Below, in pieces: positions 5,190 to 5,744 of a DNA stretch of 5,744 bases. The notes under the pieces were generated by a model. That model did no database searches. It was given only the letters and a program-made list of their open reading frames with translations, and was not told the origin of the DNA. Every line of letters begins with the position of its first letter. The first letter of the stretch is position 1. The stretch lies in assembly GCA_012841255.1 (NCBI GenBank), contig DUUZ01000238.1:1-5744 (forward strand), given 5' to 3'. Source of the DNA: Clostridiaceae bacterium. GTDB lineage: Bacteria > Bacillota > Clostridia > Saccharofermentanales > DTU023. Both the position numbers and the translations under genes were made by a program.

Positions 5190-5744
5190 ATGACCAGACT
5201 TTTTGGAACGGATGGCGTGCGCGGCATCGCCAACGAGGAACTGACGCCGACCCTGGCCTTTGAACTGGGACTTGCGGCCGCCCGGGTCCTGACCGAGGAA
5301 ACCCATCACAAGCCCACCTTCGTCGTGGGGACGGATACCCGGATCTACTGCGGTATGCTTGGCTCGGCCCTGATCGCGGGGATTACCTCGGCGGGTGCCG
5401 ATGTCATCCATGCGGGCGTGATCGCAACGCCGGGCGTGGCCTGGCTGACCCGTCAGCTCAAGGCCGATGCCGGGGCCATGATCTCTGCCTCCCATAACTC
5501 CTATGAATTCAACGGAATCAAGCTCTTCTCCGGCGGCGGCTTCAAACTGCCCGACGAGACGGAGGATGCCATAGAGGCGGTCATCCGCCAGGGCTTTCAC
5601 GGGAACGTGCGCCCGGTCGGCGAGAACGTGGGCCGGCTCTCCTCCTATGAAGGAGGCGGCGACCGCTACCGGGATCATTTGCTGGAGATCGCAGACCTTG
5701 ATCTGACCGGCATGCACCTGGTCATTGACTGCGCCAACGGGGCC
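5190..5744 (+). CDS. glmM: Phosphoglucosamine mutase GlmM (5' part, cut by the window end)
   Basis: The first 185 residues of GlmM, which interconverts glucosamine-6-phosphate and glucosamine-1-phosphate on the cytosolic path to UDP-GlcNAc and peptidoglycan. It begins MTRLFGTDGVRGIANEELTP, the standard family N-terminus. The active-site loop is ISASHNSYEFNGIKLF (98-113), in which S101 is the serine that carries phosphate. Two positions differ from the common pattern: the proline of SASHNP is serine (S104), and the usual DTRxSGDML reads DTRIYCGML (49-57). The metal-binding aspartates and the C-terminal phosphate-binding domain lie beyond the window. The gene follows the fusion by 16 bases. In B. 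subtilis and relatives GlmM binds CdaA and restrains c-di-AMP synthesis, so co-expression with the fused cyclase fits the known complex. Confidence 0.96.
   Translation, partial: MTRLFGTDGVRGIANEELTPTLAFELGLAAARVLTEETHHKPTFVVGTDTRIYCGMLGSALIAGITSAGADVIHAGVIATPGVAWLTRQLKADAGAMISASHNSYEFNGIKLFSGGGFKLPDETEDAIEAVIRQGFHGNVRPVGENVGRLSSYEGGGDRYRDHLLEIADLDLTGMHLVIDCANGA

Noticed and set aside
5163..5717. A 184-residue minus-strand frame opposite glmM
   Set aside because: It is fully antisense to a clear glmM, has no recognisable motif, and is explained by GC-rich codon composition. The same applies to the minus-strand frames at 325-729, 459-1004 and 1610-2185.

Overview
The window comes from a GC-rich bacterial chromosome, most likely a member of the Firmicutes (Clostridia or a close relative). 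The evidence is the gene order diadenylate cyclase - YbbR protein - glmM, which is characteristic of Gram-positive Firmicutes, together with a CCA-encoding tRNA-Gln, purine-rich Shine-Dalgarno sites and frequent TTG/GTG starts. No mobile element, CRISPR array or recent insertion is visible, and the DNA is almost fully used. It reads as ordinary core chromosome with one striking gene architecture.

Left part (1-2374, + strand): the last codons of an unidentified gene, then an HI0933/BaiN-family FAD protein, then the adenine DNA glycosylase MutY. The flavoprotein stop and the mutY start overlap by four bases, so the two are very probably co-transcribed and translationally coupled.

Middle part (2378-3617, - strand): a YqjM-like old yellow enzyme ene-reductase converges on mutY with only three bases between the stop codons. 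Upstream of it, on the same strand, is a tRNA-Gln(CUG) gene with a near-consensus promoter and its own rho-independent terminator. The ene-reductase appears to have a separate promoter overlapping the terminator's T tract.

Right part (3648-5744, + strand): a c-di-AMP/cell-wall operon divergent from the tRNA. Its first gene is unusual. A complete CdaA diadenylate cyclase (three membrane segments plus DisA_N catalytic domain) continues in frame, through a roughly 90-residue charged linker, into a fourth membrane segment and a single extracytoplasmic YbbR domain. CdaA and its regulator CdaR, normally two proteins from adjacent genes, are therefore one polypeptide here. glmM (phosphoglucosamine mutase) follows after 16 bases and runs off the window end. 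In the well-studied Firmicutes CdaA, CdaR and GlmM form a complex linking c-di-AMP production to peptidoglycan precursor synthesis, so this locus looks like a fused version of that module. The fusion is the main point of interest.
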